From: JAENWD01 sp963837165
GTDB lineage: Bacteria; Acidobacteriota; Vicinamibacteria; Vicinamibacterales; JAENWD01
DNA length: 64,000 bases
Assembly: GCA_963837165.1 (NCBI GenBank)
Contig: CAWIMD010000004.1
Span: forward strand, 372,001 to 436,000
Reading direction: 5' to 3'
The position numbers and the translations under genes were made by a program. Positions 24,668 to 31,526 of this stretch are shown here, one piece after another; the stretch's first letter is position 1, and each line of letters starts with the position of its first letter. The notes below the pieces were generated by a model, which made no database searches, was not told where the DNA came from, and was given only the letters and a program-made list of their open reading frames with translations.

Positions 24668-25726
24668 TCAGAGCGCAAGGCTGGCGTCGGCGTTGAGGTC
24701 GGCGCCTGCGCGCACGCCGGCGGCGAAGCGGCGCAGGCCGGCGGCCGCGATCATGGCCGCGTTGTCCGTGGAGAGCGACAGTCTCGGGATGAAGACCGGC
24801 AGGCCGGCGCGCTCGCCGCGCGCCAGCGCATCGGCGCGCAGGCGCGAGTTGGCCGAGACGCCGCCCGCGATCCCGACGCTCCTGGCGCCCAGACGCCCGG
24901 CCGCCTCGAACAGGCGATCGAGCAGCGACTGGACGACGACCCGCTGGAAGCTCGCGCAGAGGTCCGCGACCTCCTGATCGGCCAGCGGCCAGCCACCCGA
25001 CTCCCGCCGGCGGTCGACGTGCCGGAGCACGGCCGTCTTCAACCCGCTGTAGCTGAAGTCGAGCGCCCCGGGGACCCCGGGAGCGTTCCGGTCGCGGTGC
25101 GTGATCCGGGTGGAGGGCAGGTCCACGGCGCGATCGTTCCCGCCTCTGGCGAGCCGGTCCACAATCGGCCCTCCCGGGTACCCGAGGCCCACCAGCTTGG
25201 CCACTTTGTCGTACGCCTCTCCGGCGGCATCGTCCCGGGTGCGGCCGACGAGATCGTACGAGCCCGGCACGGCGATGCGGTAGAGGCTCGTGTGCCCGCC
25301 GGAGACGACCAGCACGGCGGCCGGCAGCGGCAGCGGCCCGTGGTCGAGCGCCAGCGACTCGATGTGCCCGGCCAGATGGTGTGTCGGCACGAGCGGCACC
25401 TGCAGGGCGGCCGCCAGCGACTTCGCGAACGCCACGCCCACCAGCAGCGATCCGACGAGGCCGGGCCCCTGGGTGACCGCAATAGCGTCCACCTGGTCGA
25501 GCCCGATGGCGGCATCGGCCAGCGCCTGCTCGACGACTCCGCAGATGTCACGGACGTGCTGGCGTGAGGCCAGCTCCGGGACGACGCCGCCCCATTCGCG
25601 ATGGATGGCCGCCTGCGACGCGACCACGTTCGACCGCAGGCGCCAGGGGCGCGACTCGTCCGCCACGTCCTCCACCACCGCGGCCGCGGTCTCGTCGCAC
25701 GATGTCTCGATGCCGAGCATTCGCAT
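24668..25726 (-). CDS. tsaD: tRNA N6-adenosine threonylcarbamoyltransferase TsaD
   Basis: 352 residues. Kae1/TsaD hallmarks are the N-terminal MLGIETSCDETAAAVV, metal ligands H117 and H121 in THHLAGHIES, and VVSGGHTSLY plus GIAGGVSANSRLR further on. Together with TsaB, TsaE and TsaC it makes t6A37 in ANN-decoding tRNAs; the partners are not in this window. An ATG two codons downstream is an alternative start. A GGATCTGG array separates it from mtnA upstream. Confidence 0.97.
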   Translation of the reverse strand: MRMLGIETSCDETAAAVVEDVADESRPWRLRSNVVASQAAIHREWGGVVPELASRQHVRDICGVVEQALADAAIGLDQVDAIAVTQGPGLVGSLLVGVAFAKSLAAALQVPLVPTHHLAGHIESLALDHGPLPLPAAVLVVSGGHTSLYRIAVPGSYDLVGRTRDDAAGEAYDKVAKLVGLGYPGGPIVDRLARGGNDRAVDLPSTRITHRDRNAPGVPGALDFSYSGLKTAVLRHVDRRRESGGWPLADQEVADLCASFQRVVVQSLLDRLFEAAGRLGARSVGIAGGVSANSRLRADALARGERAGLPVFIPRLSLSTDNAAMIAAAGLRRFAAGVRAGADLNADASLAL

Positions 25727-25730
25727 CGTT

Positions 25731-25771
25731 GGGTTTCTGGGGATCTGGGGATCTGGGGATCTGGGATCTGG
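25731..25771. repeat. GGATCTGG-family octamer array
   Basis: Four copies of GGATCTGG fill the gap between the TAA of mtnA and the start of tsaD. The same word is found inside the M14 peptidase gene at 6300 and 6444. Confidence 0.85.
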
Positions 25772-26839
25772 TTATGCCTGCGCACTGGCGGCGACGGACC
25801 GGCCGACAATCGCCGCGAGCGAGTCGGTGTACGGCGGCCGGGCAATTCCCCGCTCGGTGATGATGCCGGCGATCAGGCGGTGCGGCGTGACGTCGAAGGC
25901 CGGGTTGTAGACCCTGGCGCCTTCCGGCGCGAGCCGGACGGACTTGACGTGCGTCACCTCGCGGGCGCTGCGCTCCTCGATCGGGATGCGCGTGCCGTCG
26001 GGCGTGTCGAGGTCGATCGTGGAGATGGGTGCGGCCACGTAGAAGGGCACCTGATGCTCGCCCGCCGCCAGGGCCACCGCGTAGGTGCCGATCTTGTTCG
26101 CGGTATCGCCGTTGGCCGCAATGCGGTCCGCCCCGACCACGACCAGATCGATCCGGCCGTCGCGCATCAGCGGGGCGGCCATGCTGTCGGTGATGACGGT
26201 GGTGTCGATGCCGTCCCGCACCAGCTCCCACGCCGTGAGCCTGGCGCCCTGCAGGAACGGCCGCGTTTCATCGGCGAACACAACCACCCGCTTGCCGCGC
26301 TCGACCGCGCAGCGGATCACGCCGAGCGCCGTCCCGTAGCCGGCCGTGGCCAGCGCGCCGGCATTGCAGTGCGTGAGCACACGGGCGTCGTCGGGCACGA
26401 TCGAGGCTCCATGGGCGCCGATGGCGCGGCAGCCGGCGACGTCTTCGTCGTGGATCGCCGTGGCCTCGACAGTCAGCCTGGCCTGCAGCTGCTCGACGGA
26501 CTCGCCGGCGGCCACGCCGGCGGCAAACGCCCTCTTCATGCGATCGATGGCCCAGAACAGGTTCACGGCCGTGGGACGCGTGGCAGCCATCAGCTCGCAG
26601 AGCTTGTAGAACTCGGCCGCCAGCTTCTGGGTGCCGCTCGCCTTCGACCCGTTGACGCCGAGGGCCAGCCCCATCGCCGCGGCCACGCCAATGGCGGGCG
26701 CGCCGCGGATCACCATGGTCTTGATGGCGCGCGCCACTTCGGCCGCCGTCCGGCAGGAGACGTACACCTCGTCGGCGGGCAGCTTGCGCTGATCGATCAT
26801 CACCACGGCGTCGCCGCGCCACTCGATCGTCGGGAACAT
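25772..26839 (-). CDS. mtnA: S-methyl-5-thioribose-1-phosphate isomerase
   Basis: 355 residues. The aIF2B-like fold is recognisable from MVIRGAPAIGVAAAMG, the catalytic Cys158 in THCNAGALATAGYGTALG and Asp238 in GADRIAANGDTANKIGTY. It isomerises methylthioribose-1-phosphate to methylthioribulose-1-phosphate in methionine salvage. The gene follows the nucleoside salvage genes on the same strand, but a four-helix-bundle gene with its repeat arms has come between. A -10 hexamer sits six bases before the ATG with no ribosome site. Confidence 0.96.
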   Translation of the reverse strand: MFPTIEWRGDAVVMIDQRKLPADEVYVSCRTAAEVARAIKTMVIRGAPAIGVAAAMGLALGVNGSKASGTQKLAAEFYKLCELMAATRPTAVNLFWAIDRMKRAFAAGVAAGESVEQLQARLTVEATAIHDEDVAGCRAIGAHGASIVPDDARVLTHCNAGALATAGYGTALGVIRCAVERGKRVVVFADETRPFLQGARLTAWELVRDGIDTTVITDSMAAPLMRDGRIDLVVVGADRIAANGDTANKIGTYAVALAAGEHQVPFYVAAPISTIDLDTPDGTRIPIEERSAREVTHVKSVRLAPEGARVYNPAFDVTPHRLIAGIITERGIARPPYTDSLAAIVGRSVAASAQA

Positions 26840-26851
26840 GGGGGAATTGTA
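26840..26851 (-). promoter_or_regulatory. Possible leaderless promoter of mtnA
   Basis: TACAAT (minus strand, 26851-26846) is followed by TCCCCC and then the ATG, so transcription would start at or beside the A of the start codon. The octamer array begins seven bases upstream and occupies the -35 region. Confidence 0.4.
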
Positions 26852-26858
26852 CTGCAGG

Positions 26859-26934
26859 GGGGATGGGAGGATAGGAGGATGGGAGGATAGGAGGATGGGA
26901 GGATGGGAGGATGGGAGGATAGGAGGATGGGACG
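26859..26934. repeat. GAGGATGG-family array, left arm of the four-helix-bundle cassette
   Basis: Nine octamers GAGGATGG/GAGGATAG on the plus strand, ending at the stop codon of the four-helix-bundle gene. The inverted right arm lies at 27341. Confidence 0.88.
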
Positions 26935-27315
26935 CTAGGTTTGGCTACTGAGGCGGCTCTGGCGCCGGATCAGACCAATCAGCGGAGCCGCGACACGCCG
27001 GATGTCGGATTCGAGTTCCAGTCGTATGGTCTCCGAGAGATATCCCAGTCGGTGGGCCACATGGACGTAGTACCCCACTTCGGCAAGGGACGAGAGGGCG
27101 ATGCGCAGAAATTGCCTCGCCTCCGTCCGGTGGTGGCGGGCAGTTCCTTCAACGATGTTGGCCGGAACCGAAAGCGCCGCCCGTCGCAATTGCGCCGTCA
27201 GTACGAACCGCTCCTGCTCCGGAATGGCGTGAGCGGCAACGTGATGGAGGCGAACGAACAAATCGTCAGCGCGCTGCCAGGCGACGAGAGTTCGGTACTT
27301 GGGTTCACTGAGCAT
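26935..27315 (-). CDS. Four-helix-bundle protein (S23/23S rRNA intervening-sequence type)
   Basis: 126 residues, all helical. The family pattern is clear: LVAWQRADDLFVRLHHVA at the N-terminus, then QLRRAALSVPANIVEGTAR and the LRIALSSLAEVGYYVHVAHRLGYL block. Relatives are encoded within intervening sequences of 23S rRNA genes in some bacteria, and Avd of diversity-generating retroelements has the same fold and binds reverse transcriptase. No reverse transcriptase or rRNA gene is present here. The gene sits between inverted arms of a GAGGATGG array, which would place it in the loop of a long RNA hairpin, and it splits the cdd-mtnA junction. Its function is unknown. Confidence 0.88.
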   Translation of the reverse strand: MLSEPKYRTLVAWQRADDLFVRLHHVAAHAIPEQERFVLTAQLRRAALSVPANIVEGTARHHRTEARQFLRIALSSLAEVGYYVHVAHRLGYLSETIRLELESDIRRVAAPLIGLIRRQSRLSSQT

Positions 27316-27340
27316 GCGAGGCTATCGAGCAATCCTTGTG

Positions 27341-27415
27341 CCTCCCATCCTCCTATCCTCCCATCCTCCCATCCTCCTATCCTCCTATCCTCCTATCCTC
27401 CTATCCTCCTATCCC
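27341..27415. repeat. GAGGATGG-family array, right arm of the four-helix-bundle cassette
   Basis: Nine octamers in CCCATCCT/CCTATCCT orientation, inverted relative to 26859-26934. The far edge supplies the TAG stop of the cytidine deaminase gene. Confidence 0.88.
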
Positions 27416-27804
27416 GCCGTCCGCCCATCGAACGGCAACGGGTACAGGTCGGCCAGGCGGTAGCGGCCGGTCTCGCGGCGGAGGTTCGCGACGATCACCT
27501 CGAGATCACCGCCGAACTCCCAGAGGATCTGGCGGCAGGGGCCGCAGGGCGTGGCCGGAATCTTCGCGTCGGCCACGACGGCAATGCGCCGGAACCTGCG
27601 GTGGCCGGCGGCCAGCGCGGCGTACATCGCCACGCGCTCGGCGCACAGCGTGAGGCCATAGGACGCGTTCTCGATGTTGCAGCCGGTGATGATGGACCCG
27701 TCGGGGGTCTCGAGCGCCGCCCCGACCTTGAAGCCCGAGTAGCGCGCCAGCGCGCGGGTCCTGGCGCGACGGGCGGCGGTCACGAGCGGATCAGAGGCGG
27801 CCAA
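27409..27804 (-). CDS. cdd: Cytidine deaminase
   Basis: 131 residues, typical of the homotetrameric form. Zinc and catalytic residues are in TLCAERVAM (Cys-Ala-Glu) and PCGPCRQ (two Cys), with the substrate motif FKVGAALETPDG and CNIENASYG. It deaminates cytidine and deoxycytidine to uridine forms. It starts with TTG, has GGAGGG four bases upstream, and overlaps the punA stop by 14 bases. The final residues (GRTAG) and the TAG stop come from the edge of the octamer array, so the original C-terminus may have been replaced. Confidence 0.95.
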   Translation of the reverse strand: MAASDPLVTAARRARTRALARYSGFKVGAALETPDGSIITGCNIENASYGLTLCAERVAMYAALAAGHRRFRRIAVVADAKIPATPCGPCRQILWEFGGDLEVIVANLRRETGRYRLADLYPLPFDGRTAG

Positions 27805-28609
27805 TGATGCCCTCCAGCAGGCTGGCGAACTGGCCCGACACGCGGTGCGCCACCTCCATGACTTCGTCGTGGCGGAGCGGCTCGCGCATCACGCCGGCGG
27901 CCGGGTTGGTGATGCAGGAGATGCCGAGCACGGCGAGACCCATGTGACGGGCGACTATAGCCTCGGGCACGGTGGACATGCCGACCGCGTCGGCGCCGAT
28001 GGCGCGGAGGTAGCGGATTTCGGCCGGCGTCTCGTAGCTCGGCCCGTGGAGGCCGACGTACACGCCGTGCCGCACGGGAATGTCGAGCTCGGCCGCTGCG
28101 AGGTCGGCGCCCTCACGCAGCCCCGGATCGTACACGTGGGTCATGTCGGGAAAGCGTGGACCGAACCGCTCGTCGTTCGATCCGATCAGCGGGTTGCCGC
28201 CCATGAGATTGATGTGATCATCGAGAATCATCAGCGTGCCGGGTGTGAACCCCTCGTTGATGCCCCCGGCGGCGTTGGTCAGGACGATCCTGGGAACGCC
28301 GAGTCGTCCCATTACGCGCGTCGCGAACGTCACGCGCTCGAGCGTGTGCCCCTCGTAGAAATGGGCACGCCCCGACAGCGCGGCCACCAGGCGTCCGGCC
28401 AGCCGCCCGACGACCAGCCGCCCGGCGTGCCCCACCACCCGCGCCGGCGGCCAGTGAGGCAGCCGGTCGTACTCGAAGACCACCGGGTCCTCCAGGCGCT
28501 CGGCGAACGCGCCCAGCCCGGACCCGAGCACGACCGCGGCGTCAGGGGCCCGCGGCACCTGCCGGCCGATGACGGCGACGGCCTCAGATACGTCCTCGAA
28601 CAGCCCCAT
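27791..28609 (-). CDS. punA: Purine-nucleoside phosphorylase
   Basis: 272 residues, the trimeric PNP/MTAP class. VVLGSGLGAFAE is the phosphate loop, GRAHFYEGH and LTNAAGGIN are conserved, and LHGPSYETPAEIRYLRAIGADAVGMSTVPE contains the purine-binding Glu and Met. It splits (deoxy)guanosine and inosine with phosphate. It lies between nupC (21-base gap) and cdd (14-base overlap) in the salvage operon. Confidence 0.96.
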   Translation of the reverse strand: MGLFEDVSEAVAVIGRQVPRAPDAAVVLGSGLGAFAERLEDPVVFEYDRLPHWPPARVVGHAGRLVVGRLAGRLVAALSGRAHFYEGHTLERVTFATRVMGRLGVPRIVLTNAAGGINEGFTPGTLMILDDHINLMGGNPLIGSNDERFGPRFPDMTHVYDPGLREGADLAAAELDIPVRHGVYVGLHGPSYETPAEIRYLRAIGADAVGMSTVPEAIVARHMGLAVLGISCITNPAAGVMREPLRHDEVMEVAHRVSGQFASLLEGIIGRL

Positions 28610-28630
28610 GTGGCCTCACGCGCGCCGGCG

Positions 28631-29974
28631 TCAGGGCGCCAGGAACATCGACGCAATCGACGCGTTGATCAGCGTGGCAATGAACCCCCCCAGCAGCGCG
28701 CGGCTCCCGAGCCGCGCCAGGTCGCTGCGACGGGTCGGCGCCATGGCGCCGATGCCCCCGAGCTGGATCCCGATGGACCCGAGGTTGGCAAACCCGGTCA
28801 GCGCGTAGGTGGCCAGCACGTAAGATCGCGGCGTAATCGCGGTCTTGTACTGCGACGTCAGCTTGACGAACGCGACGAACTCGTTCGCCACGAGCTTGGT
28901 GCCCAGCAGGTCTGCCATCATGCCGACGTCCGCCTTCGGCACTCCCATCAGCACCGCCACCGGCGAGAACAGGATGGAGAAGATTCCCGCCAGCGACAGC
29001 GACGGCGAAATCCGGCCGAGCAGGTAGTCGACCAGCGCGATGAACGCCAGGAACGCGATGAGCATCGCGGCGACGTTCAGCGCCAGCATCAGCCCGTCGG
29101 ACGCCCCGGTGGCCGCCGCGTCGATGACGTTGACGTGCTGCCGCTCGACCACCATCTTCACACGGCCGCGCGTCTCGGGCTCGTGCAGCTCCGGCAGCAG
29201 AATCTTCGACAGGTACAGGCCGCAGGGCGCCGCCATCACGCTCGTCGTGAGGATGGCCACCGGGTCGGCGCCGAGGCTGATGTAGACGGCCATCACGCCG
29301 CCGGAGATCGTCGCCATGCCGCCGACCATCATCGCCAGCAGCTCCGACTCGGTCATGCGCGGCACGTACGGCTTGACGATGATCGGCGCCTCGGTCTGCC
29401 CCATGAACACGTTGGCCGCCGCCGAGAGCGTCTCGGCGCCGCTCGTCCGGAGCAGGTACATCATCGCCCGCGCCATCAGCGCCACGATCAGCTGCAGCAC
29501 CCCGAAGTAGTACAGGACCGTGAAGAACGACGAGACGAAGATGATCGTCGGCAGCGCCGTGAACGCGAACACGAAGCCGTTCGGCAGGACGCGGCCGAGG
29601 ACGTCCTGTCGGGCGAGGTCGCCGAACACGAACTGCGATCCCGCGTTGGTGAACTCGAGGAAGCGCTTGACGACCCCCGCCAGCTCGCTGAAGAAGAGGT
29701 ATCCGGGCCTGACCCCGCCGACGCGGATTTCCAGGATGAGCAGCGCCAGAAGCAGCTGCAGGCCCATGCCCCAGGCCACGGTCCGCACGTTCACCGCCCG
29801 GAGGTTCGTCGAGCAGGCGGCCGCCACGAGGATGAATGCCACGACGCCGACGCCGGCCTGCACCCGCGGGTCCACGAGGCCCTGGAGCAGGTAGGCGGCG
29901 GTGGTCAGGAGGACGGCGGTGGCCCCGCAGGCGAGCCTGAGCGTCCGGTCGGGAGCCGCGGGCGAAGGGGTCAT
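28631..29974 (-). CDS. nupC: NupC-family concentrative nucleoside transporter
   Basis: 447 residues with about ten membrane segments. Conserved CNT motifs are GQTEAPIIVKPYVPRMTESEL and the later KLVANEFVAFVKL with TYALTGFANLGSIGIQLGGIG, which carry nucleoside- and sodium-binding residues. It imports nucleosides with a cation across the inner membrane. The ATG overlaps the stop of the phosphorylase gene (ATGA), so both are coupled. Confidence 0.95.
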   Translation of the reverse strand: MTPSPAAPDRTLRLACGATAVLLTTAAYLLQGLVDPRVQAGVGVVAFILVAAACSTNLRAVNVRTVAWGMGLQLLLALLILEIRVGGVRPGYLFFSELAGVVKRFLEFTNAGSQFVFGDLARQDVLGRVLPNGFVFAFTALPTIIFVSSFFTVLYYFGVLQLIVALMARAMMYLLRTSGAETLSAAANVFMGQTEAPIIVKPYVPRMTESELLAMMVGGMATISGGVMAVYISLGADPVAILTTSVMAAPCGLYLSKILLPELHEPETRGRVKMVVERQHVNVIDAAATGASDGLMLALNVAAMLIAFLAFIALVDYLLGRISPSLSLAGIFSILFSPVAVLMGVPKADVGMMADLLGTKLVANEFVAFVKLTSQYKTAITPRSYVLATYALTGFANLGSIGIQLGGIGAMAPTRRSDLARLGSRALLGGFIATLINASIASMFLAP

Positions 29975-31275
29975 GCGACGACGTCGAGCACCATGGGGTG
30001 GACGGGGGGCGCCTGGTCGGCGATGGTGAACGCGGCGGCCGCCAGGGCCGACGCCCGCGTGCTGTCGCGGCCGGCGCCCACATGAAGATCGGCGAGCGGC
30101 GTTCCCGCGCCGACGCGCTCGCCCGGCCGCACCTTGAGGACGACGCCCGCACCGTAGTCGATCGACGCGTCCACCCGCTCGCGCCCGGCCCCGAGCAGCA
30201 TCGACGCGCGCCCGATGGCCCCGGCATCCACCGCCGCGACGAGCCCGGCGTGAGGCGCGGTGATGGTCTCGACCCGGGCAGCCCGTGGCAGGCGTCGGTA
30301 GTCGTTGACGACGGCGGGGTCGCCGCCCTGCCGCGCCACGAGGGCCGCGAACCGCTCCACTCCGGCGCCCGAGCCGAGGGCCGCCTCGGCGCGCGCCTGC
30401 GCGGCGTCGAGGTCCGGCGCAAGACCGCCGGCAACCAGCAGCTGGCCCGTCAGGCAGAGGCACAGCTCCCGAAAGTCCGGCGGGCCGCCGCCCTTCAGGG
30501 TGTCGATGGCCTCGATGACCTCGAGCGCGTTGCCGACGGCACGGCCGAGCGGCGCGTCCATCGCGGTCAGCACGGCGCGCGTCGGCAGGCGGTGGCGCCT
30601 GCCGATGGCGACCATCGCCCGGGCCAGCACCTGTCCGTCCTCCACGGTCTTCATGAAGGCGCCGCGGCCGATCTTGACGTCCAGCACCAGGGCGTCGGTC
30701 CCCTCGGCGATCTTCTTGCTCATGATCGACGAGGCAATCAGCGGCACGCTCTCGACGGTCCCGGTTACGTCGCGCAGCGCGTACAGCTTCTTGTCGGCCG
30801 GCGCAAGCGAGGCGGACTGCCCCACGATGGCGCAGCCGATGGCCGCGAGCTGGTCGAGGAACTCCGCGGCCGTCAGCGCGATCCGGAAGCCGGGAATGGC
30901 CTCGAGCTTGTCGAGGGTGCCTCCCGAGTGGCCAAGCGCGCGGCCGGAGCTCTTTGGCGCGATTGCGCCGCAGGCGGCGACGAGCGGCACCACGACGAGC
31001 GAGGTCTTGTCGCCCACGCCGCCGGTGCTGTGCTTGCCCACCTTCACGCCCGGCAGGACGGAGAGGTCGACGCGTCCCCCCGAGCGGATCATGGCGTCGG
31101 TCAGCCAGGCGGTCTCGTCCTCGCCGAGCCCGCGGAAGACCACGGCCATGAGGAGCGCTGCCGCCTGATAGTCGGGAATCGTGCCGCTGGTGACGCCGGC
31201 CACGAACCACTCGATGTCCTCGCGGGACAGCCGGCCGCCGTCACGCTTTCGCAGGATCAGTTCGACGGCGCGCAT
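29971..31275 (-). CDS. deoA: Pyrimidine-nucleoside/thymidine phosphorylase
   Basis: 434 residues, family length. The N-terminus is LILRKRDGGRLSREDIEWFVAG; the phosphate site is in VGKHSTGGVGDKTSL and KSSGRALGHSGGTLDKLE; LYALRDVTGTVESVPLIASSIMSKK holds pyrimidine-binding residues. It converts thymidine or uridine to base and (deoxy)ribose-1-phosphate. It is the first gene of the minus-strand run deoA-nupC-punA-cdd, a complete uptake-and-cleavage set. Whether it is strictly thymidine- or broadly pyrimidine-specific is not decided. A TGC-TATACT element sits nine bases before the ATG and no ribosome site is seen. Confidence 0.95.
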   Translation of the reverse strand: MRAVELILRKRDGGRLSREDIEWFVAGVTSGTIPDYQAAALLMAVVFRGLGEDETAWLTDAMIRSGGRVDLSVLPGVKVGKHSTGGVGDKTSLVVVPLVAACGAIAPKSSGRALGHSGGTLDKLEAIPGFRIALTAAEFLDQLAAIGCAIVGQSASLAPADKKLYALRDVTGTVESVPLIASSIMSKKIAEGTDALVLDVKIGRGAFMKTVEDGQVLARAMVAIGRRHRLPTRAVLTAMDAPLGRAVGNALEVIEAIDTLKGGGPPDFRELCLCLTGQLLVAGGLAPDLDAAQARAEAALGSGAGVERFAALVARQGGDPAVVNDYRRLPRAARVETITAPHAGLVAAVDAGAIGRASMLLGAGRERVDASIDYGAGVVLKVRPGERVGAGTPLADLHVGAGRDSTRASALAAAAFTIADQAPPVHPMVLDVVA

Positions 31276-31293
31276 CGAGGGGGGAGTATAGCA
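31276..31293 (-). promoter_or_regulatory. Extended -10 promoter of the nucleoside salvage operon
   Basis: On the minus strand TGC-TATACT is followed by CCCCCCTCG and the ATG of deoA. The spacing equals that of the PilZ promoter at 10702 (nine bases). No ribosome site is present, so the transcript may be nearly leaderless. A GGTTCTCGG array begins just upstream. Confidence 0.45.
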
Positions 31294-31296
31294 GCC

Positions 31297-31475
31297 GGGG
31301 TTCACGGTTCTCGGTTCTCGGTCCTCGGTTCGCGGGTTCCGCAGTGCCACGCCCGGTGCGTGCCCTCCGTGCCCTGCGTGTCCTTCGTGTCCTTTGTGTC
31401 CTTCGTGTCCTTCGTCCTTTGTGTTCTTTGTGTCCTTTGTGTTCTTTGTGTTCTTTGTCTCCTTCGTGCCCCTCG
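31297..31475. repeat. Two word arrays in a divergent promoter region (GGTTCTCGG; TGTCCTTTG)
   Basis: 31297-31340 carries GGTTCACGGTTCTCGG-type words. About 31375-31470 carries nine-base words (TGTCCTTTG, TGTCCTTCG, TGTTCTTTG). They lie between the divergent deoA and HEAT-protein genes, immediately upstream of the deoA -10 element on one side and of a TAGAAT (31486-31491) on the other. Apparent Leu/Arg-rich coding through the array is an artefact. Confidence 0.8.
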
Positions 31476-31526
31476 TGTTCCCGGGTAGAATACGCGCCGG
31501 GGACTGCTTCCCCGCTCCCGAGCCGC

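Noticed and set aside
27341..27415. CRISPR array
   Set aside because: Units are 8 bases and contiguous, with no unique spacers; the same holds for the other arrays, and no cas gene is present.
26859..27415. Diversity-generating retroelement with Avd-like protein
   Set aside because: The four-helix-bundle protein fits Avd by fold only; no reverse transcriptase, template/variable repeat pair or target gene is in the window.
27845..30085. 746-codon plus-strand frame opposite punA, nupC and deoA
   Set aside because: Antisense shadow with Arg/His-rich composition.
31344..31526. Leu/Arg/Cys-rich N-terminal extension of the HEAT protein
   Set aside because: It is the translation of the TGTCCTTTG word array; the domain shared with the HD-GYP protein starts after ATG 31527.
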